Positions 36,640 to 46,724 are shown, numbered from the stretch's first letter. The stretch is 64,000 nt of DNA from Prolixibacteraceae bacterium JC049 (GCA_023369685.1 SACZ01000002.1:806001-870000); one strand, 5' to 3'. The notes: generated by a model not told the origin, from the sequence alone. Numbers and translations: made by a program.

Positions 36640-36756
36640 TCTGTAAAATTTAGTGGAAGATAATAGTTGGCTTTGGTTAATATTGTCACTATTTTTGGTA
36701 TTTAAGTGCATTTCTTGCTGAAAATTAAATATAAGTTGAATTAAATACCAAACCCC

Positions 36757-39531
36757 ATGAGTAAGAGTAGAATCGGGTTATTGATAGTAGTGTTATTATT
36801 AATTTCTGCGGCTATTTTTTTCTTTATTTCCAATCGAATTCAAGTTCGCCAGTTTGAAGGAATTCCTGCAGCTAGTGCTGTATCTGTTGATGCACCAATG
36901 GTTGTAGTAGTAGATGGAGTGAGTAAATTGAATGAATCTATTACTACTTCGGAAGTTTGGAAGGAGTTGAAGGACGTAGATGCAATAAAAACATTAGGTG
37001 AACGAATTTCATTCTTAGAAAAAGAAATACTTTCCAATGAAAAGATAGAGAAAGTGTTAAACCGGAGAAAAGTAGTGATCTCGTTTAATTTCATGGGGAA
37101 AAGAGATTACGACTATTTGTTTGCCATAGCTTTAAGCGACAAAAGAGAGCTGCAGCAATTTCATCAACTAACTTCAGATCTAAGAGGAAAGAAGAACTGG
37201 AAAATAACAGATAGAAAATACAGCTCGAAAACCATTCATGATATCACCCGCAATGGAAAAGCTCTATTTAGCTATTCCATTACTCGTGGAATTTTAATGC
37301 TTAGTACCAAACAAGTTTTGGTCGAGGATGCGATCAGGCAGTTGGATAGCAAAGAGAAGTTAACCAATAAGTCATTTGAGAAACTATATGATATTGCAGG
37401 AGATGATTCGCACCTTTCTGTTTTCATAAACCACAAAGAATTACCTCGTCTCGCTTCAATTTACTTAAATAGAAATGGTGCCAAGCAGATGACAAAATTT
37501 GCAGATTATGCACAATGGACAGGTATTGATGTTAATGTAAGGAAGGAAAAGATATTGCTAAATGGTTTTTCAATGTACAATGACACATTGAAAAGTTATC
37601 TTAACCTATTTTCAAATCAGAAAGTAATCCGAAAACATATCGATGATGTATTGCCTGCGCAAACCTCGATGTTTATAAGCCTTGGGTTTTCCGATTTCAA
37701 ATTATACCAAAAAGATTATGAAAACTATCTGCATGGAAGTCCGGAATATTTTAGTCGATTGAATGTTTTCAAGAAATTTGAGGCTAATACAAGGATGAGT
37801 CCTAGCTCTTTTTTTAATACAGTTGTTGCTAATGAAGTAGCTTTCTCTGTAACTCATTTCGATGGTAAAAGACCATCTGCATCAGCATTTTTAGTTTGTG
37901 AAACGAAAAGCCGTTCTCAGGCAGAGCAGGAATTAATAGTGTTATTGGAGAATTATACTTCGAAGACAGGAAAAACATTAGCAGAAAGCACACATGTTTA
38001 TCAGGTCGACAAAGAATTAAGCTTTAAAATATATGAATTTCCTGCAGAGAGAATTGCAGAAAAAATGTTTGGAAAGTTATTTGGCTGGGTAAATGCTAAA
38101 TATGTTACTTTTTTCGATAATTACATGATTTTCGGTGAGTCGAAAAAAGCAATCTCATCGTTTTTGTATTCAAATGTTTTAAATGAAACTTTGGCTCGTG
38201 ATACAAAATACATTAAGTATGCCGATGAACTCACCGGAAAAGGCAATATGTTTTGTTTTGTAAATATTACTAAAGGGTTGAAAATCTTTTCTCATTTTAT
38301 GAATTCAGATTTGAAGAAGGTAATTGATAAGCATTCTGATTCATTTCGAAAGATGAAAGCATTTGCATGGCAGTTTGGATCAGATAATGGAATGATTTAC
38401 AATTATGCGACATTGAACTACGATCCGAGTATACGAGAAGAACCACAAGCCATATGGAGTCAGAATTTGCAGCAGAAGATTGATTTTAAGCCAGTATTTG
38501 TGGTAAATCATCGGGACAAAAAGAATAAAGAGGTTATGGTGCAGGATAGCAATAATGCCTTGTACCTGATCAATAAACAGGGAAGAATACTTTGGAAAGA
38601 ACAGCTGGATGGAAAAATACTAGGGCAGATTCATCAGATCGATTATTACCGAAATGGAAAGCTACAGTACCTGTTTAATACTGCCAAGAAAATTTATCTG
38701 TTAGATAGAAATGGCAATAGAGTTGCTAAATATCCAGTAAATCTGCGTTCCTCAGCCACAAATGGTTTAGCTGTGTTCGACTACGATAAGAGTAGAAATT
38801 ACCGTATAGCAGTAGCTACTAAGAATCACAAGGTTTATTTGTATCAGAAAGAAGGAAAGATAATTTCTGGCTGGAAGTTTGGAAAGACTGATTCTGATGT
38901 GAAGTTTCCGGCACAGCATATCCGAATTGCGAATAAAGACTATATCGTATTTGCCGACCAAGGTAAAGTGTATATTCTGAATAGGGAAGGCAAGGAGAGA
39001 GTGAAAACACAGTCCGGTAATAAATTCTCTGCTAATCCAATTTATTACGAAAAAAGAAGTAGTAAACACGCTGCCAGATTAGTTTATACTAACGAAAAAG
39101 GAGATGTTGTTTATCAATATTTCAATGGGAAATCAGAGACGATAGATTTAAAGGACAAGAATAAGAATCATCTATTTAATCTGGCTGATGTTGATTATGA
39201 TGGAACTTCAGAGTTTATCTTTATAGATGATGATGAAATGACCTGTATAAATAGTAAGAAGAAGACATTGTTTGATTATACCTTTAATAACTCTAACCTG
39301 AGTGATCTGAATATTTATCGATTTGGGAAAAAAGATATTAAAATAGGTATAACTTCTTCTAACGAAAACCGTATTTACTTATTGAACGATGATGGATCAG
39401 TTTTCCAAGGTTTTCCTTTGCAAGGATCTTCTGGATTTAGTGTTGGTTTTTTATCGAATGATCACAGTGCTTTTAACTTAATTGTTGGTAATGCTGATGG
39501 TTATTTAATGAATTATCATGTAACCAGATAA
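36757..39531 (+). CDS. Membrane-anchored protein: DUF3352-like domain plus beta-propeller
   Basis: 924 aa. One N-terminal membrane helix (about residues 6-25). Residues about 40-560 resemble DUF3352-like proteins (PMVVVVDGVSKLNES; repeated beta-alpha units). Residues about 580-924 contain repeated motifs such as NALYLINKQGRILWKE, KKIYLLDRNGNRVAKYP, GKVYILNREGKER and NRIYLLNDDGSVFQGFP, which are propeller blades of the PQQ/VCBS-like type. It is likely exposed to the periplasm. Function unknown; such a propeller usually binds protein or polysaccharide. Confidence 0.7.
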   Translation: MSKSRIGLLIVVLLLISAAIFFFISNRIQVRQFEGIPAASAVSVDAPMVVVVDGVSKLNESITTSEVWKELKDVDAIKTLGERISFLEKEILSNEKIEKVLNRRKVVISFNFMGKRDYDYLFAIALSDKRELQQFHQLTSDLRGKKNWKITDRKYSSKTIHDITRNGKALFSYSITRGILMLSTKQVLVEDAIRQLDSKEKLTNKSFEKLYDIAGDDSHLSVFINHKELPRLASIYLNRNGAKQMTKFADYAQWTGIDVNVRKEKILLNGFSMYNDTLKSYLNLFSNQKVIRKHIDDVLPAQTSMFISLGFSDFKLYQKDYENYLHGSPEYFSRLNVFKKFEANTRMSPSSFFNTVVANEVAFSVTHFDGKRPSASAFLVCETKSRSQAEQELIVLLENYTSKTGKTLAESTHVYQVDKELSFKIYEFPAERIAEKMFGKLFGWVNAKYVTFFDNYMIFGESKKAISSFLYSNVLNETLARDTKYIKYADELTGKGNMFCFVNITKGLKIFSHFMNSDLKKVIDKHSDSFRKMKAFAWQFGSDNGMIYNYATLNYDPSIREEPQAIWSQNLQQKIDFKPVFVVNHRDKKNKEVMVQDSNNALYLINKQGRILWKEQLDGKILGQIHQIDYYRNGKLQYLFNTAKKIYLLDRNGNRVAKYPVNLRSSATNGLAVFDYDKSRNYRIAVATKNHKVYLYQKEGKIISGWKFGKTDSDVKFPAQHIRIANKDYIVFADQGKVYILNREGKERVKTQSGNKFSANPIYYEKRSSKHAARLVYTNEKGDVVYQYFNGKSETIDLKDKNKNHLFNLADVDYDGTSEFIFIDDDEMTCINSKKKTLFDYTFNNSNLSDLNIYRFGKKDIKIGITSSNENRIYLLNDDGSVFQGFPLQGSSGFSVGFLSNDHSAFNLIVGNADGYLMNYHVTR

Positions 39532-39651
39532 AACAATTTCAGAGAATTGATTGTCATATTTTTGTATCAGTTGAATACTTAGTAAGTGTTCAACTTTCTT
39601 GGTATGTAAACCTAAGCACAATACTTGTAAAAATTGTAAAAACTCAGTTAT

Positions 39652-41706
39652 ATGAAAAAGCACTCAATTTTCTTTCTCATTGTTGTCTTGTTGTTTACTA
39701 TGTGCGACACAGATGACTTTAATTTCGACAAGATGTCGGATAAGATTATATGGGAACCAGAGCTTGTGGGGCCTGTAGGAAAAGGTAACTTCACTCTTTG
39801 GGACTTTGTAGAGCAGGGAGATGATAATATTACAGTAGGAGATGGAGATGTTATCAAAGTGATGCACAAAGAACAGGATATTGTATCTGTTGATATTAAT
39901 GATCTGTTTAAAGTGTCTGATATTCAGACTGTCATTACTTCTTCATTTACATCAGAGCCGGTTGATGTTGATGATGTCTCAATTATGGGCAACCAAATTA
40001 GGCTGGAAGACTTAGCAACCAATTATAGTGGATTAGCATTTCTGCTAGGTTTAAATGGTCAAGATCAAGCATTCCCTAATTTCAGTAGCACAAATCAGGG
40101 GGGAAGCTATGAATTTAACAACATTGATGATTTTCAGAATGCTACATTCTCAACAGGAACATTAACTCTTGAAGCAACAAACAATTTAAAAGTACCAGTA
40201 TCGTTTAAGCTTTCAATGGTTAATTTCCTTAATGTCGAGTTATTTACATTTGATTTTATGGATTTAGATCCGGGTGAAAAAATGGTGATAACCAAGGATT
40301 TACAGGACAAAGAAATGTTTGCAAATCAGACACTAAGATTAGTTGAGTTTAGTAGTCCGGGAAGTACTTCTCCTGTAAACATCAATTTAGATGACGCTAT
40401 AAATATTGATCTGAAAGTCGAAGATGCGAAAGTTAGTAGTGGTGTCATAAAAATACCGGAGCAATTGGCTTCAACTTCGGAAAGTGCTTATGATATTGAA
40501 ATTTCTGAAGATGTGAAACTGTCGCAGTTGAATCTTAAGAGTGGCATTTTAAGTGTAAATATTGAAACAGAAATGAATGATATGGTTACAGTGCGATTGA
40601 CACTTCCTTCTGTTCAATTAAATGGTGCTGTGGCGACTAAAGATATCGTTGTACCAACCTCTGGAACAAATGTAAGCTGGGATTTGGCAGGAGCAGAAAT
40701 TGATCTAACCACAGTTAGTGGAAAAGATTACAATTCATTGCCTGTGAAATATGAGTTGATTCTGGGGCAGGGAGATGGCTTTTTCGATTTTGAGTCGAAC
40801 AGAGCCTTAACAGCTAATGTGCGTTTTAGAAGTGTTGCTTTAGCATTTGCTCAGGGTGATTTTGGTAATCTAACAGTAGATGTGGAAGAAGACGTTCTTG
40901 ACTTAGGAGTTGATTTCTGGGATGATATCGATGGTGGTTTTACCTTAACGAATCCAAAACTGAATTTTAAAATTCGAAATTCAATAGGCGTCGGTGCCGA
41001 ACTTGATTTCGATGTAAAAGCAACTAGTTCTAAGGGAACTGAACAAGCATTAAATGGTGATAATTTATCTATTCCATATCCACAGAGTGTTTCAGAAGGA
41101 ACTGTAGAAGGCACAATAGGTTGGAATAAAGACAATTCAGATATTGTGGCGTTGGTTGCTTTGCCTCCTTCGGGAGATGTTACTTATGGTGGTGTGGTTA
41201 GATTAAATCCAGGAAGTCAGGGTGTAAACACCAACTTTATAAGTGAAACGTCGAGTATTTCTGCAGACCTGGAATTCGATTTACCATTTGAGGTAAAAAC
41301 CCAAGGTTTAGGAATAACAGATACCATTGAGGTAACTGGTAGTGATTTCGATAAATTGAAGTCGGCAGAACTAGAAGTGAAATATACAAATGGAATTCCA
41401 TTGGGAATGAATGTGAATTTTGCATTTATAGACACAATCTCGAAACAAAAGTTTGATGAAATATCTGCAGGTCTGCTTACAGCAGCACCGGTTGATGCTC
41501 AGGGTATTCCTACTGGATCAAAAGAGGGTTCAGCAAAAATTACATTGACAGAAAGTAATGTTAAGAACTTGATCAAATCCAATGGTATTGTGATGAAGAT
41601 TCAGGCAAATTCGCCAGAAAATGGTACAAAACCTGCTCGCTTGCTTTCAAAATCGAAGTTGAATGTCAAATTGATCATGAAAGCTAAAGCTGATTTTTCT
41701 AAGTAA
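39652..41706 (+). CDS. Large envelope lipoprotein, unknown function
   Basis: 684 aa. The signal peptide ends in LLFTMCDTDD with the acylated Cys near residue 18; the Asp after it does not follow the E. coli inner-membrane retention rule in this phylum. The mature protein is acidic, beta-rich and repetitive (LTLEATNNLKVPVSFKLSM, SVNIETEMNDMVTVRLTLP, ADLEFDLPFEVKTQGLGI), with two or more related beta-sandwich-like modules. It is followed after 26 bp by a DUF5723 outer-membrane protein, so the pair is likely co-expressed. Confidence 0.72.
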   Translation: MKKHSIFFLIVVLLFTMCDTDDFNFDKMSDKIIWEPELVGPVGKGNFTLWDFVEQGDDNITVGDGDVIKVMHKEQDIVSVDINDLFKVSDIQTVITSSFTSEPVDVDDVSIMGNQIRLEDLATNYSGLAFLLGLNGQDQAFPNFSSTNQGGSYEFNNIDDFQNATFSTGTLTLEATNNLKVPVSFKLSMVNFLNVELFTFDFMDLDPGEKMVITKDLQDKEMFANQTLRLVEFSSPGSTSPVNINLDDAINIDLKVEDAKVSSGVIKIPEQLASTSESAYDIEISEDVKLSQLNLKSGILSVNIETEMNDMVTVRLTLPSVQLNGAVATKDIVVPTSGTNVSWDLAGAEIDLTTVSGKDYNSLPVKYELILGQGDGFFDFESNRALTANVRFRSVALAFAQGDFGNLTVDVEEDVLDLGVDFWDDIDGGFTLTNPKLNFKIRNSIGVGAELDFDVKATSSKGTEQALNGDNLSIPYPQSVSEGTVEGTIGWNKDNSDIVALVALPPSGDVTYGGVVRLNPGSQGVNTNFISETSSISADLEFDLPFEVKTQGLGITDTIEVTGSDFDKLKSAELEVKYTNGIPLGMNVNFAFIDTISKQKFDEISAGLLTAAPVDAQGIPTGSKEGSAKITLTESNVKNLIKSNGIVMKIQANSPENGTKPARLLSKSKLNVKLIMKAKADFSK

Positions 41707-41732
41707 TCTGTTTCACTCCTAAATTGTTAATA

Positions 41733-43127
41733 ATGAGAAAATATAGAAATATATCAATCATGTTGCTTTTGCTGACATTTGTGAGTGGAGCAGCATTGGC
41801 ACAGCAATCCAATACATTGTTTCATATGAAGGGATTGCCAAATGCAAATGAGTTTAACCCTGCAATTCATAGAGATTCAAGTAATCTGGTTGTTGGATTG
41901 CCAGGTGTTTCAATAAGTGCAGGTACAGGGTTTGCTTATTCAGACTTGATTCATTACGGAACAGGTGCACTTCAAGATTCGTTGGTACTTGATTTTATTA
42001 AGTTTCACGATGCCATTGATGATGAAAACAATGTAGTGTTGGAATCTGCAGTAGATCTGTTTAAGATAGGAGTGCGTTCACGCAGTTACTATTTTAGTTT
42101 TGATATTCGAGATAGGATGGTTTTTCAAGGTTCTTTTGATAAGGGGCTGGTAACATTCCTTAAAAATGGTAATGCCCCTTATTTAGGCCAGAATGTTGAT
42201 CTAGGAAACATGGCATTTAATGCAATGCATTATCGGGAATATGGCTTTGGTTTCTCAAATGAATTTTTGAATAATCGGTTGACACTTGGTGTTCGAGCAA
42301 AGATACTATATGGAAAAATGAACATCAATGTTGATAAGCTGAATATCCAGGTGGAAACAGCTGCTGGGGGAGAGTCGTTATTGTTGAAGGCGAAGGGGGA
42401 GGCCAATATGGCAGGACCTGTTACTTTAACTTTTGATGAATATGGGTTTGTTGATGAAACCAATGACAACTTTGATGTTGCTGATTACTTACTGGATAAT
42501 GAAAGTGCGGGTTATGCATTCGATATTGGAGCCAACTACAAGGTGAATAAAAAGCTGCAGATTGGAGCTAGTGTTATTGATCTGGGCTCAATACAGTGGA
42601 GCAAAAATGTATACAATATGACTCAAAATGGTAGTTATAAGTATACAGGAGCAGATCTTTCTCAATCGGTAAATGATAATGCATCTGACTATAAGGAGGC
42701 TGGAGATGTATTCGAAGAACTTACTGATAGTATTAAGCATGGATTTCGAATTAATAATTCAAGCAGCAAGTATAATACTCCAATTCCGACAAAAGTGTAT
42801 TTGTCGGGGAGTTATCAGCTGACACCTAAAACTGATTTAGGATTCTTGGGACGTGCTTATATGTTTGAGGACAATACTGATATGTCGATGACACTTTCGG
42901 CTAACACTTTGGTAGGTCGTTGGTTGAGCTTAACGGCTAGTTACTCAGTAATGAATAAAACTTACGATAACTTGGGAATTGGTGTAGGTGCTCGTTTAGG
43001 TCCATTACAGCTTTATATGGTTTCTGATAAAATTCTTTCTGCAATGAAGCCAGCCGATGCCAACGGATTTACTTTCCGATTTGGAATAAACATCTTAATG
43101 GGACGTAGTTATAAAAGATCATTTTAA
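41733..43127 (+). CDS. DUF5723 family outer-membrane protein
   Basis: 464 aa from the ATG at 41733 (MRKYRNISIMLLLL). Signal peptide ends near VSGAALAQQ. The start of the mature protein (LFHMKGLPNANEFNPA) and later PTKVYLSGSYQLTPKTDLGFLGR are features of DUF5723 proteins, which look like FadL/PorV-type barrels. The last strand region is ADANGFTFRFGINILMGR. It shares a transcription unit with the lipoprotein upstream and ends at a terminator. Confidence 0.85.
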   Translation: MRKYRNISIMLLLLTFVSGAALAQQSNTLFHMKGLPNANEFNPAIHRDSSNLVVGLPGVSISAGTGFAYSDLIHYGTGALQDSLVLDFIKFHDAIDDENNVVLESAVDLFKIGVRSRSYYFSFDIRDRMVFQGSFDKGLVTFLKNGNAPYLGQNVDLGNMAFNAMHYREYGFGFSNEFLNNRLTLGVRAKILYGKMNINVDKLNIQVETAAGGESLLLKAKGEANMAGPVTLTFDEYGFVDETNDNFDVADYLLDNESAGYAFDIGANYKVNKKLQIGASVIDLGSIQWSKNVYNMTQNGSYKYTGADLSQSVNDNASDYKEAGDVFEELTDSIKHGFRINNSSSKYNTPIPTKVYLSGSYQLTPKTDLGFLGRAYMFEDNTDMSMTLSANTLVGRWLSLTASYSVMNKTYDNLGIGVGARLGPLQLYMVSDKILSAMKPADANGFTFRFGINILMGRSYKRSF

Positions 43128-43148
43128 TCGATCATTTCAATAAAATAC

Positions 43149-43183
43149 AAACAGGTTACTTCAATGAGGTAGCCTGTTTTTTT
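43149..43183 (+). terminator. Intrinsic terminator
   Basis: Eleven-base stem (aaacaggttac / gtagcctgttt, one G-U pair) followed by a run of seven or eight T. Confidence 0.88.
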
Positions 43184-43185
43184 GC

Positions 43186-43219
43186 ATAAAAAAAGGTTGT
43201 GCGCAAAACGACAACCTTT
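43186..43219 (-). terminator. Intrinsic terminator of the PspC operon
   Basis: Perfect 9-base stem (aaaggttgt / acaaccttt) with a 10-base loop; the A-run at 43188-43194 gives a U-tract on the minus strand. Confidence 0.85.
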
Positions 43220-43244
43220 ATTTGAACTATTCGGTTTCCCCGTT

Positions 43245-43439
43245 TCAAAATGAATATTCCGAATCGGGAAGCATTATTGCCAAAACAAGATAGGTGATCC
43301 AGACAATTGGATTAAATATTCCAAACACCAGGGTTATAACACGGATAATTACTGGATCCAGATCAGGATTGATGTAGTGAGAAACTCCTCCACATACTCC
43401 TGCAATCTTCTTATCGTGCGATTTTCTTAGTCGTTTCAT
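43245..43439 (-). CDS. Small PspC-domain membrane protein
   Basis: 64 aa, essentially one PspC domain: KKIAGVCGGVSHYINPDLDPVIIRVITLVFG followed by a second hydrophobic helix. (The motif core is AGVCGGVSHYI.) PspC proteins belong to envelope-stress responses. It is the last gene of the minus-strand operon with PadR, the large PspC protein and DUF4252. Confidence 0.92.
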   Translation of the reverse strand: MKRLRKSHDKKIAGVCGGVSHYINPDLDPVIIRVITLVFGIFNPIVWITYLVLAIMLPDSEYSF

Positions 43440-43451
43440 GATCGAATGGTT

Positions 43452-43967
43452 TTACTTATTCGCAATACTTAAGCCGGTTTCTTTGAGCTTCTTTAGGTTA
43501 TCTACATTCATTTTACCCCAGAATGAAACCACAGCATTTAATCCTTCGCCATAGAATATAATGTGAAATTCTTTCACTTTCTTTCTACTTCCTCGGTAAA
43601 ACATTTCAGCTTGAGTGTCACTATCTTCGTCGAAGTCGTCGTGTTTTACCTTTTTATATTTCATGCCAGAGAAATGTCTGGCCATCTCTTTTTTAAATTT
43701 CGAAGGGGTAAACTCTCCTTTGCTTTTCTGATAGTAAAGGACTTTAATTTCATTTAAGTCGCCTGTTACTCGTCGTTCTTCATCTTCGTCGTTGTCTAGA
43801 GTAAGATCCAGAATGTCAACCATGTTTCTTGAGAGAGAGAACGATGTAAAGCCTTCGGCTTTCGAGTAAGTTTTGTATAATTTATCTACTCCTTTTTGTG
43901 CATTCGCTGGTTGGGTACCAAATAAAGAGCTAATAAATACTCCTATTAAAAATGCTATGCGTACCAT
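43452..43967 (-). CDS. DUF4252 family exported protein
   Basis: 171 aa. Signal peptide ends near GTQPANAQK. The mature protein begins VDKLYKTYSKAEGFTSFSLS and contains LNEIKVLYYQK and HIIFYGEGLNAVVSFWGKM, typical of DUF4252. The family is common in Bacteroidota and often lies beside sigma or PadR regulators. Function unknown. It is 27 bp from the PspC gene upstream and 12 bp from the small PspC gene downstream. Confidence 0.85.
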   Translation of the reverse strand: MVRIAFLIGVFISSLFGTQPANAQKGVDKLYKTYSKAEGFTSFSLSRNMVDILDLTLDNDEDEERRVTGDLNEIKVLYYQKSKGEFTPSKFKKEMARHFSGMKYKKVKHDDFDEDSDTQAEMFYRGSRKKVKEFHIIFYGEGLNAVVSFWGKMNVDNLKKLKETGLSIANK

Positions 43968-43994
43968 AATTTTGTGTGTTTTCGGGATTTAAAT

Positions 43995-45599
43995 TTATTC
44001 TGATAGAGTTAATCCTTCTTCAGTCATTACCCAATATTTCCCCACCATGTCTCTATCGTGTACATTCGATACGTTTTCAATATCGTATATAATCTTAATT
44101 AGTTTGTCGTCTAAGTAAATTACTTGTCCAACAGGAATCTTAAGTGTCAGCTTTAAGGTTTGATCACGCCATTTACCATCTTCTGAAAGCTTAAAATGTT
44201 CATCGAAATAGATCGCATCTTCGCTGCTTTTATAGTTGTAAATCACTTCTTCTAAGTGCTCTCTGGCATTGTCGTGGTTTTTACCTCTTGAACGGAAACG
44301 CTTCTGAAGTATAACTTTATCCGACGAGCTTTCTTCGATGTCTAATCTGGGCTCTCCAATTAGAAGGTATTCCCCTTCGTTTTCAACTAGTCGCATATCG
44401 TTTAGCGATAAATTAGGATCGGTAGATACCGTATAGTCGAATTGGTTAAGCTTTAGATAAAGTGTATCCGATTTCGCTTGAATATTATCAGAAATAGTTT
44501 TGGTAGTCGATGATTTAAAGTTACCAAGCTGACCAATTACAGATGATGCTAGAACGATTACAGAAATGATCCATAGTCCAAGTGCCGATAATCCGATTAA
44601 TGCATTGTTGGTTTTATACTTGAAGATCAATTTAGATCCGACAAAAATCAACATGATAGCTGGAATTCCCATCACGAGAAATAAACTGATGTAAATCCAT
44701 GTCAGATCGCTTCCGTTAACAAAATGATCGGTTAACATCGAGAAGTTTACATTGTCATCCCATAACGATAGGTCTGTTAAGAAACCATCTGTGGCAGTAA
44801 CACCAATGGATATTCCTAGTAGAGAAGATACTCCAACAATCATTAGAAATGCTCCGATTAATATGACAATTAACTTTCCTATCATTTTTCCGCTAGAGGC
44901 AGCAGCGCCTCCCACTTTAGAAAAACCTTGACGTCCTTTGGCATAAGTTTCAGATTGTTTGAATTCGTTGAATTTATCTTTCACCGATTCGTACTCATCT
45001 TTTACGGTCTTTTCGATGTTGGAAACGTTTACATCTTCTCCCTTCATCTCTAGTCGCTGAGCAACGCTCTTAGCTTTAGGAACAACAATCCATAGTAGGA
45101 TATAAACAATTAGGATAGTTCCTCCGGATGGAGCAAAAATGAATGATGGAAAGATGACTAGGATTCCAAGAATAATTCGAAGAATTACAGCATCGAATTT
45201 GAAGTAGGCACCTAAACCTCCGCAAACACCTCCCAGGACTCTATTGTCTGGATCGCGATATAGGCGACGTGCTTTTGGATTTCTCTTTTGGAATGGAGGA
45301 GTAAATGGAGCAGAAGCTGGTTCTTGGTCTTCATCTTCTTCCATAAAGTCCTGAGGAGTTCCCATGACTTCAATTACTTCATCAACCCAAGTTAAGTTAA
45401 CTACAGTGTTGGCACCTTTCATTTTCTCTTGAAACAACTCAGCAATTCGAGCTTCGATATCACTTACAATTTCGTGTCCTTCGTCTGAACTACCGAAATG
45501 GGTATTAAGTGCATTTAAATATTGTCTGAGTTTGTCGTATGCATCGTCGTCGATGTGAAAAACGGCTCCGCTTATATTTATGGTGAATGTCTTTTTCAT
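43995..45599 (-). CDS. Large PspC-domain membrane protein
   Basis: 534 aa. An N-terminal cytoplasmic domain (1-95, MKKTFTINISGAVFHIDDDAYD, with IEARIAELFQEK) precedes a PspC domain at about 113-180 (RVLGGVCGGLGAYFKFD), further helices (about 240-265, 300-325, 335-360) and a C-terminal soluble beta domain (about 370-534). This layout is the usual one for Bacteroidota PspC proteins next to PadR regulators. It starts 11 bp after padR. Likely an envelope-stress sensor or effector. Confidence 0.88.
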   Translation of the reverse strand: MKKTFTINISGAVFHIDDDAYDKLRQYLNALNTHFGSSDEGHEIVSDIEARIAELFQEKMKGANTVVNLTWVDEVIEVMGTPQDFMEEDEDQEPASAPFTPPFQKRNPKARRLYRDPDNRVLGGVCGGLGAYFKFDAVILRIILGILVIFPSFIFAPSGGTILIVYILLWIVVPKAKSVAQRLEMKGEDVNVSNIEKTVKDEYESVKDKFNEFKQSETYAKGRQGFSKVGGAAASSGKMIGKLIVILIGAFLMIVGVSSLLGISIGVTATDGFLTDLSLWDDNVNFSMLTDHFVNGSDLTWIYISLFLVMGIPAIMLIFVGSKLIFKYKTNNALIGLSALGLWIISVIVLASSVIGQLGNFKSSTTKTISDNIQAKSDTLYLKLNQFDYTVSTDPNLSLNDMRLVENEGEYLLIGEPRLDIEESSSDKVILQKRFRSRGKNHDNAREHLEEVIYNYKSSEDAIYFDEHFKLSEDGKWRDQTLKLTLKIPVGQVIYLDDKLIKIIYDIENVSNVHDRDMVGKYWVMTEEGLTLSE

Positions 45600-45610
45600 T
45601 GCAATTAACT

Positions 45611-45937
45611 TTACTTGGTTTTAATCAAATTTACAGCTTCTACTAGTTCGTCCCACGACTTTTCCAGTTCTACTTTAAACTGTGCGCCTTTGTCGGATAA
45701 TTCGTAATATTTGCGAGGTGGCCCCTGGGTCGATTCTTCCCAGCGATATTGGAGAAGCCCAGCATTTTTAAGCCTTGTTAGTAGTGGATAAAGTGTTCCT
45801 TCAACTACAATCATCTTCGCATTCTTTAGCTCTTCAATAATATCCGAGGCGTATGACGGTTGATTGGCCAGTATAGAAAGAATACAGTATTCCAAAACTC
45901 CCTTTCGCATCTGTGCTTGTGTATTCTCGATTTTCAT
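45611..45937 (-). CDS. PadR-family transcriptional regulator
   Basis: 108 aa winged-helix protein: MRKGVLEYCILSILANQPSYAS, VEGTLYPLLTRLKNAGLL and GPPRKYYELSDKG are standard PadR blocks. It is the small (subfamily 2-like) form with a short C-terminal dimer helix. It is first in an operon with the PspC and DUF4252 genes and probably represses it; dyads at 45965-45979 and 46011-46034 are candidate operators. Confidence 0.93.
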   Translation of the reverse strand: MKIENTQAQMRKGVLEYCILSILANQPSYASDIIEELKNAKMIVVEGTLYPLLTRLKNAGLLQYRWEESTQGPPRKYYELSDKGAQFKVELEKSWDELVEAVNLIKTK

Positions 45938-45964
45938 GTGCTCTACGTTTTTAATTGTGAATGT

Positions 45965-46034
45965 AACACATGTAGTGTTTCATGAATTTTCTTATTCGAT
46001 TAAGAACTTAAACATGATTTAGAACTTACATGTT
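45965..46034. promoter_or_regulatory. Two dyads upstream of padR, candidate operators
   Basis: AACAC-ATGTA-GTGTT (45965-45979) and AACATG-N12-CATGTT (46011-46034). Both contain ATGT/ACAT half-sites like those of known PadR operators. Binding by this PadR is inference. Confidence 0.45.
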
Positions 46035-46105
46035 GTTTGCATCTTCGGGTCATTAATTGATTCAACAAAGCTATTCATTTACCTTCATCTTAACTAATTC
46101 ATGAA

Positions 46106-46600
46106 TTATCTCCAGTACTTGTCATCTGTCATCCATGCTTCAATTGGCATTGTCGACTCCTGTGTGTCACTATTATTATGCCATATACTTGAGTCGTACA
46201 TCCATTCTTCTATGATCATTGGTTTTTCAATTTCCTCTTTAAAGACAGGTGGTGTGTGAGGCTCTGATTCAAACATCCATGGCTCAATTGCCATTGGTGC
46301 TTCTGTTTCTTCTTCATAGTTGAATTTGAATGCTGCTATATGAGCAGGTGTTTCAGATGTTGTCGGTGCGCTTGCTTGCTTCTCGTCCCATTTAAGGTCA
46401 GCTAGAATAAGGTTGGCATTGCTGTCGTTCGACTGAGGCATGTTATCAACCATTAAAGCTGCTAGTTTACCAATACCGTTTTCACTTAATACTCTTTTCA
46501 GGAAGTTATCGGCCGAAGCGTTTAACGAAATAGTTGCAACTAATAATACTACTAGGGAACCCCTGAAAAATACCGATTTGTTTGTGTCATTTGTTTTCAT
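46106..46600 (-). CDS. Secreted protein with IExWM repeats
   Basis: 164 aa from the ATG at 46600 (MKTNDTNKSVFFRG); the predicted promoter at 46692-46724 excludes a much longer reading frame upstream. A signal peptide runs to about residue 29 (LLVATISLNASA). The mature protein carries three copies of a motif: PMAIEPWMFES, PMIIEEWMYDS and MPIEAWMTDD, the last at the C-terminus. I recall similar 'IExWM' repeats in small exported Bacteroidota proteins, but no named domain. It is a single gene upstream of the S41 terminator. Confidence 0.72.
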   Translation of the reverse strand: MKTNDTNKSVFFRGSLVVLLVATISLNASADNFLKRVLSENGIGKLAALMVDNMPQSNDSNANLILADLKWDEKQASAPTTSETPAHIAAFKFNYEEETEAPMAIEPWMFESEPHTPPVFKEEIEKPMIIEEWMYDSSIWHNNSDTQESTMPIEAWMTDDKYWR

Positions 46601-46691
46601 TTTAATTTCCTCCTTATATCGAGTTTTATTCTCTTGATTTAATAGTTTGACATTTTCTACAATACTAGTCTTTACATTGTTGTTTGCATTA

Positions 46692-46724
46692 CAAACATAC
46701 GAATAAAAAATAGTACTTTGCAAA
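46692..46724 (-). promoter_or_regulatory. Promoter of the IExWM-repeat gene
   Basis: On the minus strand TTTG (46721-46724), 21 bases, TATGTTTG (46692-46699). An excellent Bacteroidota consensus; leader about 85 bases. Confidence 0.7.
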
